Below, piece by piece: positions 33,817-43,200 of a DNA stretch of 64,000 nt. The notes under the pieces are model-generated. The model saw only the letters and a program-made list of their open reading frames with translations, was not told where the DNA came from and did not search any database. A program made the translations under genes and the position numbers. The stretch is from an uncultured bacterium (GTDB lineage: Bacteria > Bacillota > Clostridia > Oscillospirales > Ruminococcaceae). Numbering within the stretch: the first letter of the stretch is position 1; each line of letters opens with the position of its first letter. The stretch is from NCBI GenBank assembly GCA_905215965.1, contig CAJMSD010000004.1, positions 124,001 through 188,000 on the forward strand, in the 5' to 3' direction.

Positions 33817-35419
33817 ATGATTTGCAATAAAATTCAGGCTCTGATAAATTATGCCATAAATTGCGGACTTATAGAAAAATGCGACGCCATTGTTGTCCGC
33901 AACGCCTATATGGATATTTTCAAGCTCACGGACTGGCAGGAAACACCGGACTGTAACAGCGATTTGACGATCGATGAGATCCTTGAGGAGCTTGTCAGCT
34001 ATGCCTGTGAGCGCTCACTGATAGAAAATACTGCGGCTTCGCGCGATCTTTTCGACACCAAGCTTATGGGAATTATTACGCCAATGCCCCGTGAGGTCAT
34101 ACGTGAATTTGAAAGCCGTAAGCGACTCTATTCCGCAAAATCTGCCACGGATTGGTATTACAGCCTGTGCCGCAGCTTGAATTATGTTCGTGCCGGACGC
34201 ATCGCAAAGGACAAGAAATGGATATACAGCTCCGAATACGGAGATCTTGACATAACTATCAACTGTTCGAAGCCAGAAAAAGATCCACGAGATATCGCCG
34301 CGGCAGGAAAAGCCAAAGCCTCTTCTTATCCCAAATGCCAGCTTTGCTATGAAAACGCAGGATTTGCAGGAACGATAAATCACCCTGCAAGACAAAATCT
34401 CCGTCCTGTTCCCGTAAATGTCGGCGGCGAAAACTGGCAGCTGCAATATTCGCCGTACGGTTACTATAACGAACACTGCATTTTCTTTAACGAAGAGCAC
34501 AAGCCCATGAAAATTGACCGTTCCGTTTTCATCAAGCTTGCGTCGATCACCGATGAATTTCCGCATTATTTTGTAGGTTCGAATGCCGATCTGCCTATCG
34601 TGGGCGGTTCTATCCTCAGCCACGAGCATTTTCAGGGAGGACGCTGCAAATTCGCTATGGAAAAAGCAGAGATCGAAGAAAGCTTCAAAATTAAATGCGT
34701 GAACGAATCCGACGCAAAAGCATTTGACTTGCCGATTAAAAAAGGTATGGAAAAAGCAGAGATCGAAGAAAGCTTCAAAATTAAATGCGTGAACGAATCC
34801 GACGGCAGGGCAGGTATAGTTAAATGGCCGATGTCGGTCATAAGGCTTACGGGATTTACCGATAAGGTCAAGCTTGCCGATACCTGCAATTTCATTCTTG
34901 AAAAATGGAGAAGCTACAGCGACGAATCTGTAGACATAATTTCCGAAACGAACGGAACTCCGCATAACACGATAACTCCGATCATGAAAAAAAAACGAAT
35001 CGGGAGAATACGAATGCGATCTGGTTCTTCGCAATAACCGAACGACCGAACAGCGTCCGCTGGGAATTTTCCACCCGAATCCGTCGCTTCATCACATAAA
35101 GAAGGAAAACATCGGTCTTATCGAGGTCATGGGACTTGCAGTTCTTCCGGCTCGTCTTTCAAACGAACTCAATATTCTCGCGGAAGCTATTTTAAGCGGA
35201 AAAAATCTTGACGACGATCCTGCAACATCCTCTCACAGTCTCTGGGCGCGCGAGCTTCTGAAACGTCACCCCGAATTCTCAGCTGAAAATGCCGAAGACA
35301 TTTTACGTTTTGAGGTAGGAGCAGTATTCGAACAGGTTCTTTGCGATGCGGGAGTTTTCAAAAGAAACGACGCGGGCAAAGCCGCATTCAGGCGATTTAT
35401 CGAAACTTTAAAAAATTAG
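33817..35419 (+). pseudogene. galT: galactose-1-phosphate uridylyltransferase (type 2), frameshifted
   Basis: The frame from 33817 (GGAGG 7 nt upstream, 2 nt after galK) shows the type 2 GalT motifs LRPVPVNVGGENWQLQYS, NEHCIFFNEEHKPMKI and SHEHFQGG. At 34987-34995 there is a run of nine A. The initial frame then ends at 35037, while the expected tail (RNNRT, IFHPNP, HHIKKENIGLIEVMGLAVLP) continues in the frame one base earlier to 35419. Eight A would restore one protein of about 533 residues. In addition a 90-bp insertion carries an exact second copy of a 59-bp segment (34656-34714 and 34746-34804); without it the protein would have the usual length of about 500. Either the gene is inactive, the run slips to give some product, or the assembly is wrong here. 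Confidence 0.85.
34656..34804 (+). repeat. exact 59-bp direct repeat inside galT
   Basis: 34656-34714 and 34746-34804 are identical. They are separated by 31 bp that is not itself repeated after the second copy. The insertion is in frame and duplicates MEKAEIEESFKIKCVNESD. The lack of any difference suggests a very recent event or an assembly artefact. Confidence 0.9.
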
Positions 35420-35446
35420 GAGCGTCAAATGACGCTCCTTTTTTAT
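35418..35446 (+). terminator. intrinsic terminator after galT
   Basis: AGGAGCGTCA (35418-35427) pairs perfectly with TGACGCTCCT (35430-35439), followed by TTTTTTATT. Confidence 0.85.
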
Positions 35447-35465
35447 TATGCAACAATATAGAATT

Positions 35466-36029
35466 TTAATCGTCTTTAACCGAAAAGCTGCTGATGTTTA
35501 TAACACCCGGAGTGCCGTCACTGTCCATGTCGTCGGAACCGCGATTTGCCTTAACAAGCTGAACGATTCCTCCGGCTATAAGTATCAGCGCGAAAATTCG
35601 TTTGAACAATAGACTTGCCTTGAAAGGATAGAAGAACAAAAATACTGCCGCAACAGTAAAAATTATCGCCGCGGCAAGCGTCGGTATCCAGCTTCTGCCG
35701 CTGTTTTTCAGCGAAAACGCCTGTATATACAGCTCAACCGCCACCCATGCAATTATCATACCAAGTATTACGGGAACGGCAAACTCAACCAGATTCGGCA
35801 AAATTATAAGCAGAAAGCCAACAAATATATCGCCGAAGCGTTTTATAATATTTGCGGTATTTTTGTCTCCGGCATACTCCATGATTATCCGAACTATACC
35901 GTAAATTATCATTGCTGCGCCGATCATCAGAAATACCTTTGAAAAAATATCGGGAAATATTGCAATAATAAGACCGACGGCTATCATTAAAATTCCTCTG
36001 ACTATCGAGTCAAGTTTAATTTCCTTCAT
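35466..36029 (-). CDS. HdeD/DUF308 family membrane protein
   Basis: 187 residues from the ATG at 36029, which has AAGGAGG just upstream. About five to six hydrophobic helices with short loops, and the repeated pattern of IFPDIFSKVFLMIGAAMIIYG and later similar segments, match DUF308/HdeD small membrane proteins. The C-terminus is polar and acidic. The function is not established in this family outside acid stress in enterobacteria. It follows the MoxR-DUF58-transglutaminase genes across repeat F1b. Confidence 0.75.
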   Translation of the reverse strand: MKEIKLDSIVRGILMIAVGLIIAIFPDIFSKVFLMIGAAMIIYGIVRIIMEYAGDKNTANIIKRFGDIFVGFLLIILPNLVEFAVPVILGMIIAWVAVELYIQAFSLKNSGRSWIPTLAAAIIFTVAAVFLFFYPFKASLLFKRIFALILIAGGIVQLVKANRGSDDMDSDGTPGVINISSFSVKDD

Positions 36030-36058
36030 AATTCCTCCTTGAAAAACAGAATTTTTAT

Positions 36059-36107
36059 GGCAGCACCGCACAAAGCCGTCAGGCGCGCTTTGCGCGGTGT
36101 TGCCTTA
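36059..36107. repeat. palindromic repeat F1, copy b
   Basis: GGCAGCACCGCACAAAG, a GC-rich loop, then CTTTGCGCGGTGTTGCCTTA. The arms pair, with one G-A mismatch in CACAAAG/CTTTGCG. Its last bases supply the TAA stop (36105-36107) of the transglutaminase gene on the minus strand. Compare copies at 41-90 and 59831-59868. Confidence 0.75.
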
Positions 36108-38798
36108 TATCAGTACCGTGATAAGCTTCATTTTAAGTCTGCGGAAAAATCCAAGACCTTGATAAATATTCGCTGCCAGTTTTGCGGAAAATTCTTCTGC
36201 AAATTTTACATCGGCTTCCGACGGCTGCTCATCTGAAAAGCTGCTTGAAAGCGCGATCTGCATAAAATACATGAACTCCCCTTCCCCGAAATACTGCGGA
36301 GAAAGGCGGCTTTCCGCAAGCTCTGCAAATTCATTGTAATTCATACCGCTTTTTTTGAGCTTCATAATATTCAGCAGGCTTTCGGTATAGCCGTACGCAG
36401 CGATCACTCTGTCGGAATTTTTTCCGTAAGCAAATCTCTTCCGCCTTTTTTTCAGGATCAGTATTCTTCTCAGCCATATAACGGCCGCGGCTATCGCAGC
36501 GATCAGAACTGCGCATACCGTTCTGCGAACTGCAGGCTTATCCATGAACGAAGCCTTTGCGTGTGTTACTCCGCCCGAGGACTTGTTTGTGGACGAAGAA
36601 ATCGTTTCGGTAGAAGTCTGCGCCGTCGATGTAGAAGAAGCCGAGGTTTTCTGCTTGTTTCTCGTATGAGACGTTGTCGTTCCGTTTGCTGTGACCGTCG
36701 TTGTTGAGGTAGCGCTTGCCTCGGCAGAAGTAGTAGCGGCAGGTTCGGTATTAATGGTCGAATTCGAGTAACCTGCAGTGAATTCAAAGGGCATCCAACC
36801 GAAACCGTCAATGTAAACCTCCGTCCATGCGTGGCTGCGATTATCTTTGAGCGTTACCGTGTATGTTCCGTCGGCATTGTGCGTACTGTCGTTGAAATCA
36901 TCGCTGACCACAATGTATCCTGTTGCGTAGCGCGCAGGAATGCCTGCCATACGTGCAAGGAGCACTCCCGCAGACGCATAATGAGTACAATATCCCTTGT
37001 GGTTTTCAAGGAGAAAATAGTTTACAAAATCCCTGTTTGACGGAGTTTTTCCGGGTCTGAGAGAATACTCGGCACTTTGTGAAATGCGCTCCCTCAGCTG
37101 ATTCAGAAGCTCAAGCTTTTCCTCTGCCGTTGCGGCGTTTTTACCGTTTTCAACAATGTCGGAATACGCTGCCTTTACCTCGTCAATTTCCTTAGTATCG
37201 GGGATCTGCAAATAATTATCGTAAACAAAATCCCTGTACTGATTTTCCAGAAGCATTGCCAGAACAGCCTCGCCGTTTTTGTTCAAATTGTCGTAATCGA
37301 CTAAAAGTCCGCTGTTGACCGTGAACAACGAATCACTGATGTAAAGTCCGTTTTCATCGCAGAACTCGTCAATACGGCTGCGGATATCACTATCGCCGAC
37401 TCTGTTAACAGAAAGATACTTAGGAGAATTTCCTCCAAGTATGAAGCATACATTATCTATATTTACATTAGAAAATTTGTATGAATAGCTGTCAGCCGAA
37501 TTGCTTTTGGAGCTTACCGTACAGTCGCGGTCGTATTTCAGACCTCCGTAATTGACCGTACCATAAGGCGCACAGCTTTTGTTCTTTTTCCTTTTTGCAT
37601 TGAGCCAAACGGTATTCAGGCAGTTATCCGGATCAGCCTCATCATATAAAATATTCGGAAAATCCTGCGGATATAATCCGTTTTCGGAAAAATATCCGAA
37701 AAGACCGTTCGCGTCCTTATAAGCATCGGAATCAAGATCGAACCATTCGTTATCCTCATAGACCGCGCCCGAATATCCCTTTAAATAAACGGCATTATCG
37801 CACTTCTTTTCAAAGGTCGCAACAATGTCGGTGACCTCCTTGTATCTTACGCCGTCAACATCGCCGAGCTTATGGCTCTCATAATTAAACGTGAGACCAA
37901 AGGATTCCGTAAGCGCAGAAACGCTTGATGCAAGGTCGTCAAAGGTAAAGGAATTGATCGCATACTTGATATCGCTTCTCTTCTGATTCAGCTCCTTGCT
38001 TCGCTCGTATCCGGAAAGCTTCATATAAGCAAGAGTTCCTCCGGTTATGAGAAGGATAGAAGAAATTATCAAAAGACCGCATTTTTCGGTGACCTTAAGG
38101 CGCATTTGTCTTTTCGGGAAGAAAAGGTTGTCCTTGCGCACAAATCCGCCGTTTCCGCCGGAATATTCTCCGATATCTATGCTGCACATCGCAAGCAGGG
38201 AAAGCCAGTAGGCTACGGTTAGTATTCCCCAGAAAATCGGTATATGGATACCGTTATAAAGACCTATTTCGATTATGGGAAACGATACGATTATAACCGG
38301 TATGGGATTCGGCCGCTTAATAGTAAACGTATAAATGACAATTGCCAGAAGCCATATACAAAATACCAGAAAAAGCGTTACGCAGTATTTTTCGTCATCG
38401 GGATCCAAGAATTTGAAATACTTTATCTGATTTTGATTGGCGGCGTTGTAGATCACATTATAAACAAATTTATATCCTTTAACTATATTGGCTATATTTT
38501 TATAGAGTGCGGCTCCGAACACAATTATCGAGCCGCCCGTAAGCCACAGAGTAAATCTGTCGGCAAGAGAAAAAATTATATATACTACAGAAAAAAGCAA
38601 TGCCGCCTTAATTGCTGCGGAATGACTATAGTTCAAGTGAAACATTTTCAGAAAAGACAATATTACCGAAGCAAATCCGACAACGGCAATAACGACCGCT
38701 TCGATATTTCTCAAATCGGGTCTTTTCTTTTTAACGGACATAGTAATACTGTCGCATACTGTGATTCCGCTGAAATTGCTGCTCTCTTTCTTTTTCAT
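36105..38798 (-). CDS. transglutaminase-like membrane protein (TgpA type)
   Basis: 897 residues. The N-terminal third has about six to seven membrane helices. A large outer region follows with the transglutaminase core: GYCTHYASAGVLLARMAGIPARYATGY carries the Cys, and RSHAWTEVYIDGFGWMPFEFT carries the His and Asp-equivalent positions. A Ser/Thr-rich linker (residues about 690-740) leads to another helix near 760 and a cytoplasmic DUF4129-like tail. The catalytic triad appears intact. These proteins are encoded with MoxR and DUF58 genes, as here (9 nt after DUF58), but substrates are unknown; cleavage or crosslinking of surface proteins is a guess. The last codons lie in repeat F1b. Confidence 0.9.
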   Translation of the reverse strand: MKKKESSNFSGITVCDSITMSVKKKRPDLRNIEAVVIAVVGFASVILSFLKMFHLNYSHSAAIKAALLFSVVYIIFSLADRFTLWLTGGSIIVFGAALYKNIANIVKGYKFVYNVIYNAANQNQIKYFKFLDPDDEKYCVTLFLVFCIWLLAIVIYTFTIKRPNPIPVIIVSFPIIEIGLYNGIHIPIFWGILTVAYWLSLLAMCSIDIGEYSGGNGGFVRKDNLFFPKRQMRLKVTEKCGLLIISSILLITGGTLAYMKLSGYERSKELNQKRSDIKYAINSFTFDDLASSVSALTESFGLTFNYESHKLGDVDGVRYKEVTDIVATFEKKCDNAVYLKGYSGAVYEDNEWFDLDSDAYKDANGLFGYFSENGLYPQDFPNILYDEADPDNCLNTVWLNAKRKKNKSCAPYGTVNYGGLKYDRDCTVSSKSNSADSYSYKFSNVNIDNVCFILGGNSPKYLSVNRVGDSDIRSRIDEFCDENGLYISDSLFTVNSGLLVDYDNLNKNGEAVLAMLLENQYRDFVYDNYLQIPDTKEIDEVKAAYSDIVENGKNAATAEEKLELLNQLRERISQSAEYSLRPGKTPSNRDFVNYFLLENHKGYCTHYASAGVLLARMAGIPARYATGYIVVSDDFNDSTHNADGTYTVTLKDNRSHAWTEVYIDGFGWMPFEFTAGYSNSTINTEPAATTSAEASATSTTTVTANGTTTSHTRNKQKTSASSTSTAQTSTETISSSTNKSSGGVTHAKASFMDKPAVRRTVCAVLIAAIAAAVIWLRRILILKKRRKRFAYGKNSDRVIAAYGYTESLLNIMKLKKSGMNYNEFAELAESRLSPQYFGEGEFMYFMQIALSSSFSDEQPSEADVKFAEEFSAKLAANIYQGLGFFRRLKMKLITVLI

Positions 38799-38807
38799 AT
38801 TACTTCC

Positions 38808-40001
38808 TTAAAGTTCTATGTCCCTTACAGAGGACGAAATTTTTCCGGCTGCCACCGGTATTATATTGATCGAGGAAAAGCTTTCCCGAATTGCCGACGC
38901 TTCGCTTGCAGACTTTACAACGGTAAAGACATTTTTTACATCTGCGTCAAGCTCGTCGTTAATGCTTTCGAGAATACCCGCATCGCAGCGCGCCGTTACA
39001 TAATTGAATGAAGCCCAGCCTTTTTCCGAATGATCGGTAAAGTATTTTTCGGGATTCTCGGCAAACAAATTATCGTCAAGCGACGTTATAAGCTCTTTCA
39101 TAACAGACGCAAGCGTATCGATGTTGTTTACGGTACGCGTTACAAAGTCCTTTTCGCTGCAGCTGTAATATATAACGTTGTGAACGGATTCATTCTCAAT
39201 AAAAAGCTGCGAGACCGACATGGCAAGCTCAAGGAGAGTATCGTACATAGGAAGCGCAAGCTCGGATTCCTCTCTGCACAGCAGATCAATAAATACAGCG
39301 GCAGGCGAATCAACAGGACAGCTGTACTCCTTGACGATAAGATTTTCCTTTTTGGAGCTTATCTTCCAGTGTATACGGTTAAGTCTGTCTCCGGCGCGGT
39401 AATCTCTCAGGTCAAAGACCTCCGACGGATCGTCTCCTGGACGGTGCTCGGAAAAAACCTTGCTTTCTTCGTTTACGCGGTCGGAGCTGCTCACAAATCC
39501 ATTAATATCGTGGCATTCGGGAAGCACGACAATGCTTTCACATATATTTTTACCGATGCGGAACTTAAAGATCCGCAAGGGATCATAAATCGTAACATAA
39601 GCGCAGCTTACCTTTACCATGCCGCAGAATTTGGAGCTTAGCTGAAACGTAACGCGCTGACTGTTCCTCGGCTGGATCGGGAAATGCAGCTCTATGCTGC
39701 TGATACTGTTGTTGAAAATATTATAGTACTCAATGACCGCTTCGGCTTTTCCGACCGGAAAAAAACTTTTATTTGAAACGTACAGCTGAATGTCAAAGCT
39801 CTCGTTTTTTGACACGGTCTTGCTTTTCAGGCAGAATTGTATCTTTGTCATGAGCTTGACCGAAAGAAGTCCCGCAAACATCACGACGGGAACAGCGATC
39901 ACAACAACAAGAAGGACAAAAGAAAAATCCCACACATAAAGAATATAAAACACAGCACAGACAATTATCAGGAGCAGAAAGATCAATTTCATCAAAAGCA
40001 T
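38808..40001 (-). CDS. DUF58 domain protein
   Basis: 397 residues: two N-terminal membrane helices (residues about 3-50), a beta-rich middle and the DUF58 motif FDLRDYRAGDRLNRIHWKISSKKENLIVKEY near residues 195-225, followed by a von-Willebrand-A-like fold (PAAVFIDL). DUF58 proteins are usually partners of MoxR AAA+ ATPases. GGAAGG precedes the start. It lies between moxR (6 nt) and the transglutaminase gene in one operon. Confidence 0.9.
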   Translation of the reverse strand: MLLMKLIFLLLIIVCAVFYILYVWDFSFVLLVVVIAVPVVMFAGLLSVKLMTKIQFCLKSKTVSKNESFDIQLYVSNKSFFPVGKAEAVIEYYNIFNNSISSIELHFPIQPRNSQRVTFQLSSKFCGMVKVSCAYVTIYDPLRIFKFRIGKNICESIVVLPECHDINGFVSSSDRVNEESKVFSEHRPGDDPSEVFDLRDYRAGDRLNRIHWKISSKKENLIVKEYSCPVDSPAAVFIDLLCREESELALPMYDTLLELAMSVSQLFIENESVHNVIYYSCSEKDFVTRTVNNIDTLASVMKELITSLDDNLFAENPEKYFTDHSEKGWASFNYVTARCDAGILESINDELDADVKNVFTVVKSASEASAIRESFSSINIIPVAAGKISSSVRDIEL

Positions 40002-40007
40002 ATAACT

Positions 40008-40967
40008 TTACCTTCCGTCCGCCGATATCTTCGGAACGGGAACGCTTCTGATTATCTCTGAAATTATATCGGAAGCCGTTTTTTCAGATATCTTAGCTTT
40101 TGAGCTTAAAATTATTCGATGCTCAAAAACGTCGTTGCATATAAAGGCAATATCATCGGGAATAACGTAATTTCGTCCCATAGCGACGGCTATCCCCTTC
40201 GAGATCTGCATAAGAGCAAGAGCTCCTCGCGGACTTACACCAAGCTTTATCATAGGGTGATTACGCGTAGCCGATGCAAGCGCAACAATATATTCATTGA
40301 TCTTATCGTCAACATAAACGTTTGAAACAGCCTGCTGAAGCTCCAGAATAATTTCCTTGTTTGCAACGGCTGAAACCTTATCGAGCGGATTTTCGCTGTG
40401 CTTTGATTTCAGTATCATAGCTTCGTCGGCAGCCGACGGATATCCCATGCTCAGCTTTATCATAAAGCGGTCAAGCTGAGAATCGGGAAGATTATGAGTT
40501 CCTGCTGAACCGATAGGATTCTGCGTAGCGATTACTGTATACGGATCGGGAAGCTTATAGGTAACTCCGTCAACCGTTATGCGTTTTTCCTCCATAAGCT
40601 CGAGAAGCGCGGACTGAGTTTTACTTGATGTACGATTGATCTCGTCTGCGAGGAAAAGATTGCAGAAAGCAACTCCGGGACGGAATTCAAACACATTTTT
40701 CACTTTGTTGAAAATATTAAAGCCCGTAATATCCGTTGGCAGGACATCGGGAGTAAACTGCATACGATTATGTTCAAGGGCAAGAGCCTTTGAAAAAGCA
40801 AGCGCGAGTGTGGTTTTTCCCACGCCGGGAATATCCTCTATAAGAATATGACCTTTGCAAAGTATAGCAAGCAGTACCTTGATCACGATTTTATCTTTAC
40901 CGATCACGGCTTTCTTGACCTCTGCAAGGATCTTATTTATATAGCTTGTATAATAATTGGTGTTCAT
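40008..40967 (-). CDS. MoxR-family AAA+ ATPase
   Basis: 319 residues from the ATG at 40967 with AAGGAG upstream. Walker A is EDIPGVGKTTLA, Walker B LFLADEINRTSSKTQSALLELMEE, sensor 1 VIATQNPIGSAG, and the C-terminal lid contains SPRGALALMQISKGIA. MoxR ATPases act as chaperones that mature or activate partner proteins with von-Willebrand-A domains, here the DUF58 protein. It is the first gene of the operon with a good promoter 57-85 bp before its start. Confidence 0.95.
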   Translation of the reverse strand: MNTNYYTSYINKILAEVKKAVIGKDKIVIKVLLAILCKGHILIEDIPGVGKTTLALAFSKALALEHNRMQFTPDVLPTDITGFNIFNKVKNVFEFRPGVAFCNLFLADEINRTSSKTQSALLELMEEKRITVDGVTYKLPDPYTVIATQNPIGSAGTHNLPDSQLDRFMIKLSMGYPSAADEAMILKSKHSENPLDKVSAVANKEIILELQQAVSNVYVDDKINEYIVALASATRNHPMIKLGVSPRGALALMQISKGIAVAMGRNYVIPDDIAFICNDVFEHRIILSSKAKISEKTASDIISEIIRSVPVPKISADGR

Positions 40968-41023
40968 GTTGTTCTCCTTAAAGATTGTGCGGCAGCTCAT
41001 TAACGTGGAGCTATACCAAAATA

Positions 41024-41052
41024 ATTATACCATTTTCTTGGCTGCTTTGCAA
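41024..41052 (-). promoter_or_regulatory. promoter of the moxR operon
   Basis: On the minus strand TTGCAA (41052-41047), 17 nt, TATAAT (41029-41024) preceded by TGG (extended -10). Confidence 0.75.
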
Positions 41053-41084
41053 TAGCTGATAAAGAAAATATACAAAAACGGCTG

Positions 41085-41117
41085 AAAAAAAGACACGGAA
41101 CATAAGCCCCGTGTCCT
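41085..41117 (-). terminator. intrinsic terminator after the transketolase genes
   Basis: On the minus strand GACACGG (41115-41109) pairs with CCGTGTC (41098-41092), followed by a run of six U. Confidence 0.85.
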
Positions 41118-41132
41118 AAAATTATCTAAAAT

Positions 41133-42083
41133 TTACTTTTTCAGCTTTACTGCTTCCTTTGTCTTTTCGGCGATGTTATCAGCAGAAAGTCCGAACTTTT
41201 TAAGAAGCTCAACTGCCGGACCCGAATAACCGAATTCATCATTTACGCCTATTCTGACAACAGGCACGGGATAGCTCTCCGCAACTGTTTCAGTCACGGC
41301 AGAGCCAAGACCTCCGATTATGCTGTGCTCCTCAGCCGTTACTATAACTCCGGTCTCCTTTGCGCATTTGCATATAAGCTCGGTATCGAGCGGCTTAATT
41401 GTATGAATATTAACAACTCTTGCCGAAATTCCGTCAGCCTCAAGCTTCTTCGCAGCCTCGATAGCCTCGTTCACCATAAGTCCGGTAGCAACAATTGTAA
41501 CATCAGAGCCGTCCTTCATTACAACGCCTTTTCCAAGCTCAAACTTATATGTTTCGGCATCGTTTACAACAGGAACAGCAAGTCTGCCAAATCGCATATA
41601 TACAGGGCCTTCAAAATCAAGAGCAGCCTTGACCGCCGCTTTTGCTTCAACGTCGTCGCATGGATTGATTATCGTCATTCCCGGAATCGTTCTCATAAGA
41701 GCGATATCCTCGTTGCACTGGTGAGTTGCGCCGTCCTCTCCTACGGAAATACCGGCGTGAGTAGCTCCTATCTTGACATTCAGATGAGGATAGCCGATAG
41801 AATTTCTTACAATTTCAAACGCTCTTCCCGCCGCAAACATTGCAAAGGTGCTTGCAAAAGGGATTTTTCCGCAGGCAGCAAGTCCTGCCGCTACGCCCAT
41901 CATATTAGCCTCAGCAATACCGCAGTCGAAAAAACGCTCGGGATAAGCCTTTTTAAAGATTCCTGTTTTTGTGGCTGCGGCAAGGTCTGCGTCAAGAACG
42001 ACAAGATCCTCATACTGCTCGGCAAGATCTCTCAAAGCCTCACCGTAGCTTTCTCTGGTAGCTTTTTTAATTACGTCTGCCAT
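41133..42083 (-). CDS. transketolase, C-terminal subunit
   Basis: 316 residues covering the pyrimidine-binding and C-terminal domains of a split transketolase: DLVVLDADLAAATKT, FFDCGIAEANMMGVAAGLA with the catalytic Glu, and GATHAGISVGEDGATHQ. It pairs with the N-terminal subunit encoded 4 nt upstream to form the heteromeric enzyme of the non-oxidative pentose phosphate pathway, which many Clostridia use. It ends at a terminator. Confidence 0.93.
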   Translation of the reverse strand: MADVIKKATRESYGEALRDLAEQYEDLVVLDADLAAATKTGIFKKAYPERFFDCGIAEANMMGVAAGLAACGKIPFASTFAMFAAGRAFEIVRNSIGYPHLNVKIGATHAGISVGEDGATHQCNEDIALMRTIPGMTIINPCDDVEAKAAVKAALDFEGPVYMRFGRLAVPVVNDAETYKFELGKGVVMKDGSDVTIVATGLMVNEAIEAAKKLEADGISARVVNIHTIKPLDTELICKCAKETGVIVTAEEHSIIGGLGSAVTETVAESYPVPVVRIGVNDEFGYSGPAVELLKKFGLSADNIAEKTKEAVKLKK

Positions 42084-42087
42084 GATC

Positions 42088-42927
42088 TTAGTCCTCCAAT
42101 CCTTTTAACTGCGCATTAAGCTCAGCCATTGCCGTGTCGTACTGTTCCTTGTTGGGAGCTGTGCCGTGCCATGAAACCTGATTTTCCATAAAGGAAACGC
42201 CTTTTCCCTTTGTGCTTTTCTGAATGATCGCAACAGGCTTGCCGCTAATATTTTCAGCTTCGTTGAACGCTCTTTCAATATCGTCGAAATCATGCGCGTC
42301 CATAGTTATAACGTGCCAGCCGAATGCTGCAAATTTATCGGTTATAGGCTCGGGAGAGCATACCTCCGTGATTTTTCCGTCTATCTGCAAGCCGTTGTTA
42401 TCGACTATTGCAACAAGATTATCAAGCTGGTAGTGAGCCGCAAACATTGCAGCCTCCCATACCTGACCCTCTTCGATCTCACCGTCTCCAAGGACAGCGT
42501 AAACCTTATACGGAGCTGAATCTATCTTTCCTGAAAGAGCCATTCCGCAGGCGGCTGAAATTCCTTGTCCAAGCGAACCGCTCGACATATCCACGCCGGG
42601 AATATGAATGCACGGATGTCCCTGAAGCAGTGCGCCTATATGACGCAGCGATTTAAGCTCCTCCTCCGGGAAAAATCCTCTCTGAGCGAGAACTGAGTAG
42701 AGCGCGGGAGCAGTATGTCCCTTCGACAGAACAAGGCGGTCTCTGTCGGGCATTTCCGGATTTTTTGGATCAAGGTGAAGCTTTGCAAAATAAAGATAGG
42801 TAAGGGTATCGGCTATCGAAAGCGAACCGCCGGGGTGTCCCGACTTTGCATTGTAGGTTCCCTCAATAATTCCCATTCTCACCTTACAGGCGATCTTCTG
42901 CAAATTCTTTTTGATTTTTTCGTCCAT
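42088..42927 (-). CDS. transketolase, N-terminal subunit
   Basis: 279 residues from the ATG at 42927, with GGAGG 6 nt upstream. GHPGGSLSIADTL, LSKGHTAPALY and the thiamine-diphosphate motif GDGEIEEGQVWEAAMFAAHYQLDN are visible. It holds the pyrophosphate-binding half of the active site and works with the following gene's product. It lies 40 bp after the stop of the small pilin-like gene; cotranscription is likely. Confidence 0.94.
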   Translation of the reverse strand: MDEKIKKNLQKIACKVRMGIIEGTYNAKSGHPGGSLSIADTLTYLYFAKLHLDPKNPEMPDRDRLVLSKGHTAPALYSVLAQRGFFPEEELKSLRHIGALLQGHPCIHIPGVDMSSGSLGQGISAACGMALSGKIDSAPYKVYAVLGDGEIEEGQVWEAAMFAAHYQLDNLVAIVDNNGLQIDGKITEVCSPEPITDKFAAFGWHVITMDAHDFDDIERAFNEAENISGKPVAIIQKSTKGKGVSFMENQVSWHGTAPNKEQYDTAMAELNAQLKGLED

Positions 42928-42966
42928 AATAACCTCCATCAATTAAAACTGTAAACGAAATGTACA

Positions 42967-43143
42967 TTAATCAAAGTCGTAGTCATAGTCATATTCATAG
43001 TCATCTTCGTAGTCACCATACGACCAATCCTGCGTGGTCTGTTCCTCGTATTTCTGACTCAGCTCTCTGGATTTTTTCACATAGCCAAGCATAGACGGCA
43101 CAAGAATTGCCGCAAGCAGTAAGAGTATTGCAAACCTGTTCAT
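42967..43143 (-). CDS. 58-residue membrane protein resembling a headless type IV pilin
   Basis: A perfect AAGGAGG lies 7 nt before the ATG at 43143, and the frame of 58 codons ends in TAA. Residues 4-22 form one hydrophobic helix, LLLLAAILVPSMLGYVKKSR, which matches the second half of type IV pilin N-terminal helices, including the Pro and the following basic GYxKKSR. The usual prepilin peptidase site (G/A-F-T-L-x-E) is absent, as is any globular head. After a charged segment the tail becomes almost purely acidic and aromatic (GDYEDDYEYDYDYDFD). It sits between a lipoprotein gene and the transketolase genes. No pilus genes are nearby. The gene is well supported; the function is unknown. Confidence 0.8.
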   Translation of the reverse strand: MNRFAILLLLAAILVPSMLGYVKKSRELSQKYEEQTTQDWSYGDYEDDYEYDYDYDFD

Positions 43144-43200
43144 AATTTTCCTCCTTAAATTAAATTATATACATAAGCGGATATACCGCAAATCAACAAA

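Noticed and set aside
34015..35034. Long open frame on the minus strand (339 codons)
   Set aside because: It is antisense to galT and mirrors its codon pattern; nothing in it resembles a protein family.
34984..35037. Programmed ribosomal frameshift in galT
   Set aside because: A poly-A run could slip, but there is no downstream pseudoknot or upstream Shine-Dalgarno-like stimulator visible, and type 2 galT genes are not known to need frameshifting.
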